Origin: Echinicola pacifica DSM 19836
Lineage (GTDB): Bacteria; Bacteroidota; Bacteroidia; Cytophagales; Cyclobacteriaceae
Direction: 5' to 3'
Length of the DNA stretch: 64,000 nucleotides
Assembly (NCBI RefSeq): GCF_000373245.1
Contig: NZ_KB890738.1
Coordinates: 816,065 to 880,064 of the forward strand
Shown here: positions 62,053-64,000 of the stretch, piece by piece
Layout: every line of letters starts with the position of its first letter
How positions within the stretch are numbered: position 1 is the first letter of the stretch
Notes under the pieces: model-generated
Databases searched by the model: none
The model's input: only the letters and a program-made list of their open reading frames with translations
What the model was told of the DNA's origin: nothing
Position numbers and translations under genes: made by a program

Positions 62053-62229
62053 GCTGATCTGAGAGACGGATATTTATGGCGATTGATGCCCAAGGGAGGC
62101 TTAAAATGGTGATTAGGCTGAGGGTGGATGGGAGGCCGGGCTTCATGAGTGATATAGAAAGACTTATCAAATGCCCCACCTAAGCCTACTTTTGAATTTA
62201 CCCTTTCTTATTACTCGGAAAGTGGATAC

Positions 62230-62913
62230 TTAGCGGTCTATAACTTTAAATAAGTACGAGACGGTGAATTCTAAATTGGTAGCTGACATGTCAAAAATCC
62301 GATCCTGGCTTTCTGGGCGTCCTAGCTCGTAGGAAGCCCTTACTTCTGCGACGATGGTGCTTTTCCCAAATACTTTTGAAATCCCTGCGCCTGCAGTCAG
62401 TCCATACATAAAGCGTTTAGGGTCATCGCCTGGCTGGCCGTAAGTAGGCAGGATGGGTATATTGGGATTGGTAGATTCAAATTCCCTTCTGACGTCTTCG
62501 GCTTTCAGCAAATAACCAAAATGCGGCCCCATCTTAATATGGAATCGACCCGAGCCTCCAAAGTAAAAATTGGACAGCACAGGTATTTTCAAATAGTCAA
62601 ATTGAGTTTCGTTGGAAAGGGTCTTTTCATCATTATATTCGATATAGCCAGTGGAGACATATTGAATGTCTAGCTCTATGCCGGCGTGATTTTGATAATA
62701 ATGCTCCACTACCAGACCAAAGACAGGTTTGTTTTTTAAGCCATGGACTTTTTTACTGGGAATAGCAGGGTTGGATCTGTAGGACATTCCCGAATACGAA
62801 AGGCCTCCCCGGATGCCCACGCTCAGCTGAGCCTGCGCAGGAATACTTACCGCTATAAAAAGTACAATTCCTACTATGCCGATTTTCCTCAAAAGAGATT
62901 CTTTGATATTCAA
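62230..62913 (-). CDS. Outer membrane beta-barrel protein (PorT-like)
   Basis: A 227-residue protein with a signal peptide (starting at TTG 62913, ending near PAQAQ). The mature part begins LSVGIRGGLSYSGM and shows barrel strands (IELDIQYVSTGYIEY, YLKIPVLSNFYF, FHIKMGPHFGYLL, YGLTAGAGIS) ending in FTVSYLFKVIDR. It is the generic PorT-like/OMP_b-brl_2 fold, common in Bacteroidota; a specific T9SS role cannot be inferred. No ATG start lies in this frame near the signal peptide, hence TTG. Confidence 0.75.
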   Translation of the reverse strand: MNIKESLLRKIGIVGIVLFIAVSIPAQAQLSVGIRGGLSYSGMSYRSNPAIPSKKVHGLKNKPVFGLVVEHYYQNHAGIELDIQYVSTGYIEYNDEKTLSNETQFDYLKIPVLSNFYFGGSGRFHIKMGPHFGYLLKAEDVRREFESTNPNIPILPTYGQPGDDPKRFMYGLTAGAGISKVFGKSTIVAEVRASYELGRPESQDRIFDMSATNLEFTVSYLFKVIDR

Positions 62914-62980
62914 GGTGCGATGATTAGTGGTCTGAAAAGGCTAATGAGGTAAAAAAGAAAAAATAGCTCGCCGAAGCGAA

Positions 62981-63184
62981 CTACTTTTTCTTATCCTTTT
63001 TAATATCTTGAAGATCTTCCCGGTCTTTGAGCTTCTTATCATCTACATTCTTATTAAGGAAATCATTGATTTTATCAATTGAGAATGAACTTGATATTTC
63101 TCCGAAGGAGTTAATATTCATTTTGAAGCCATCGAGCTCAGGGTTTACTTTAGGATTTTCTTCTTTTTTGGTTTTCTTAGCCAT
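62981..63184 (-). CDS. Small Lys/Asp-rich protein of unknown function (67 residues)
   Basis: Starting at the ATG at 63184, a 67-residue charged protein with a Lys-rich N-terminus (MAKKTKKEENPKV) and C-terminus (DREDLQDIKKDKKK), and a central amphipathic segment (FKMNINSFGEISSSFSIDKINDFLNKNV). No signal peptide. It lies 85 bases downstream of gltX on the same strand. Not recognised; the coherent sequence suggests a real gene. Confidence 0.6.
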   Translation of the reverse strand: MAKKTKKEENPKVNPELDGFKMNINSFGEISSSFSIDKINDFLNKNVDDKKLKDREDLQDIKKDKKK

Positions 63185-63269
63185 GACGCATCTTTTTTTA
63201 GTAATCCCTGTGGATAAAGTCCCCAGGGCCATTCAAATTGGTAAAAGGTACTTCAATGGCTATCTGCCA

Positions 63270-64000
63270 TTAAGATTCTATTACCTCTAGTGTGTTTAAC
63301 GCAAAATCGATCCTTTTGATTAGCTCATCTTTACCGATGATCATAAATATCGAAATTAGATCTGGTCCTGCACCCGCGCCGGTAACTGCAAGGCGTACGG
63401 CTGGCATTACTTTGCCAAGCTTGATTTCGTTCTCAGCCGCCGCCTCTTCCAGCAATGCCTTGGCATTCACTGGCTCCAGGATGGCATCGAGCGATTCCAA
63501 TTTCGCCTTATAGGTCGTAAGTACCTTCACGGCGTCAGCAGTCCATTTCTTGCTGGAAACTTTCTCGTCAAACTGATCTGGTGCAATCAACAAAAAGCGA
63601 CCTTCTTTCCATAAGTCGGAAGGGAAAGTGGCGCGTTCCTTCATGATGGCAACGATTTGTTCCGCTTTTCCTTCTTCGATAGTTATGCCTTCGCTTTTCA
63701 GGTCTGCATTGAGGTATGCCGCTAGCTCCTCGTTGGACTTGGCTTTAAGGTATTGTTCATTAAACCACTTTGCTTTATTGATGTCAAACTTAGTGCCTGA
63801 TTTGCCGATGCGCTCCACGGAGAATGCTTGGATCAATTCCGGAAGGCTAAATATCTCTCTGTTGTCCCCGGGATTCCAGCCCAAGAATGCAAGGAAGTTG
63901 ATGAAAGCGTCTGGCAAATAACCAGCGTCCTTAAAGCCCTGTGAGAAATCCTCCGTCCGTGGATCTTTCCAGTTCATCGGGAAGATCGGGAAGCCGTTCT
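63270..64000 (-). CDS. gltX: Glutamyl-tRNA synthetase, C-terminal part
   Basis: The gene runs off the right edge; about 242 C-terminal residues are visible. The left-hand (N-terminal) part begins with ...NGFPIFPMNWKDPRTEDFSQGFKDAGYLPDAFINFLAFLGWNPGDNREIFSLPELIQAFSVERIGKSGTKFDINKAKWFNEQYL, which is the class I GltX sequence downstream of the KMSKS catalytic block. The visible part is mainly the anticodon-binding domain. The enzyme attaches glutamate to its tRNA. The catalytic HIGH motif and KMSKS lie outside the window. Confidence 0.93.
   Translation of the reverse strand, partial: NGFPIFPMNWKDPRTEDFSQGFKDAGYLPDAFINFLAFLGWNPGDNREIFSLPELIQAFSVERIGKSGTKFDINKAKWFNEQYLKAKSNEELAAYLNADLKSEGITIEEGKAEQIVAIMKERATFPSDLWKEGRFLLIAPDQFDEKVSSKKWTADAVKVLTTYKAKLESLDAILEPVNAKALLEEAAAENEIKLGKVMPAVRLAVTGAGAGPDLISIFMIIGKDELIKRIDFALNTLEVIES

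Overview
The window looks like a chromosomal stretch from a gliding or T9SS-bearing member of the Bacteroidota, most likely order Cytophagales (Cyclobacteriaceae-like). The reasons are the gliding/type IX secretion lipoproteins GldD and GldJ, a protein with a C-terminal T9SS sorting domain, a fused SecDF, a PafA-type phosphatase, start regions without Shine-Dalgarno sequences, and several boxes matching the Bacteroidota -7 promoter element TAnnTTTG. Genus and species cannot be named from sequence alone. I saw no rRNA, tRNA, CRISPR array, insertion sequence or prophage.

Layout. 1-7 kb: recX, tpiA, prmA, a Rieske protein, a secreted two-repeat protein, a SlyD-type FKBP and a PIF1-like helicase. 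7-17 kb: an NlpE/META lipoprotein, stand-alone trpB2, an M28 peptidase, gldD with a GH10-like lipoprotein, an exported DinB-like protein and an AEC permease. 17-25 kb: glyA, tatC, rpiB, small envelope proteins, and udk with rdgB. 25-28.5 kb: secDF. 28.9-33.5 kb: a compact signalling cassette of two paralogous 7-TM proteins, a 105-residue protein ending in CPPNC, a sensor-less histidine kinase, a LuxR-type regulator and a Gfo/Idh/MocA oxidoreductase. 34-38 kb: patatin, a methyltransferase, and a Feo iron operon that includes a 49-residue FeoB-associated Cys-rich protein and a palindromic operator candidate. 38.6-52 kb: a sugar-phosphate transferase, a Cox3-like protein, mfd, gldJ, an S9 peptidase and a 14-repeat T9SS cargo protein. 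52-64 kb: pafA, aminopeptidase P, a DsrE plus DoxD-DoxA sulfur pair, small exported proteins, an ArsR regulator with a YjjG nucleotidase, pruA, an outer-membrane barrel and the 3' part of gltX.

How the genes fit together. Most of the window is housekeeping: glycolysis, one-carbon metabolism, nucleotide salvage, protein export and transcription-coupled repair. Envelope biology links many of the rest: SecDF and TatC export proteins, GldD and GldJ belong to the T9SS/gliding machinery, and the 49-52 kb protein is a predicted substrate. The most interesting region is 28.9-33.5 kb. There the kinase has no recognisable sensor of its own, is translationally coupled to a 7-TM protein, and is preceded by a small protein with a C-terminal Cys-Pro-Pro-x-Cys motif. 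This suggests an uncharacterised multi-part sensory system.

Function calls rest on motifs and remembered family features; no database search was run. Promoter, operator and terminator calls come from reading the sequence by eye.
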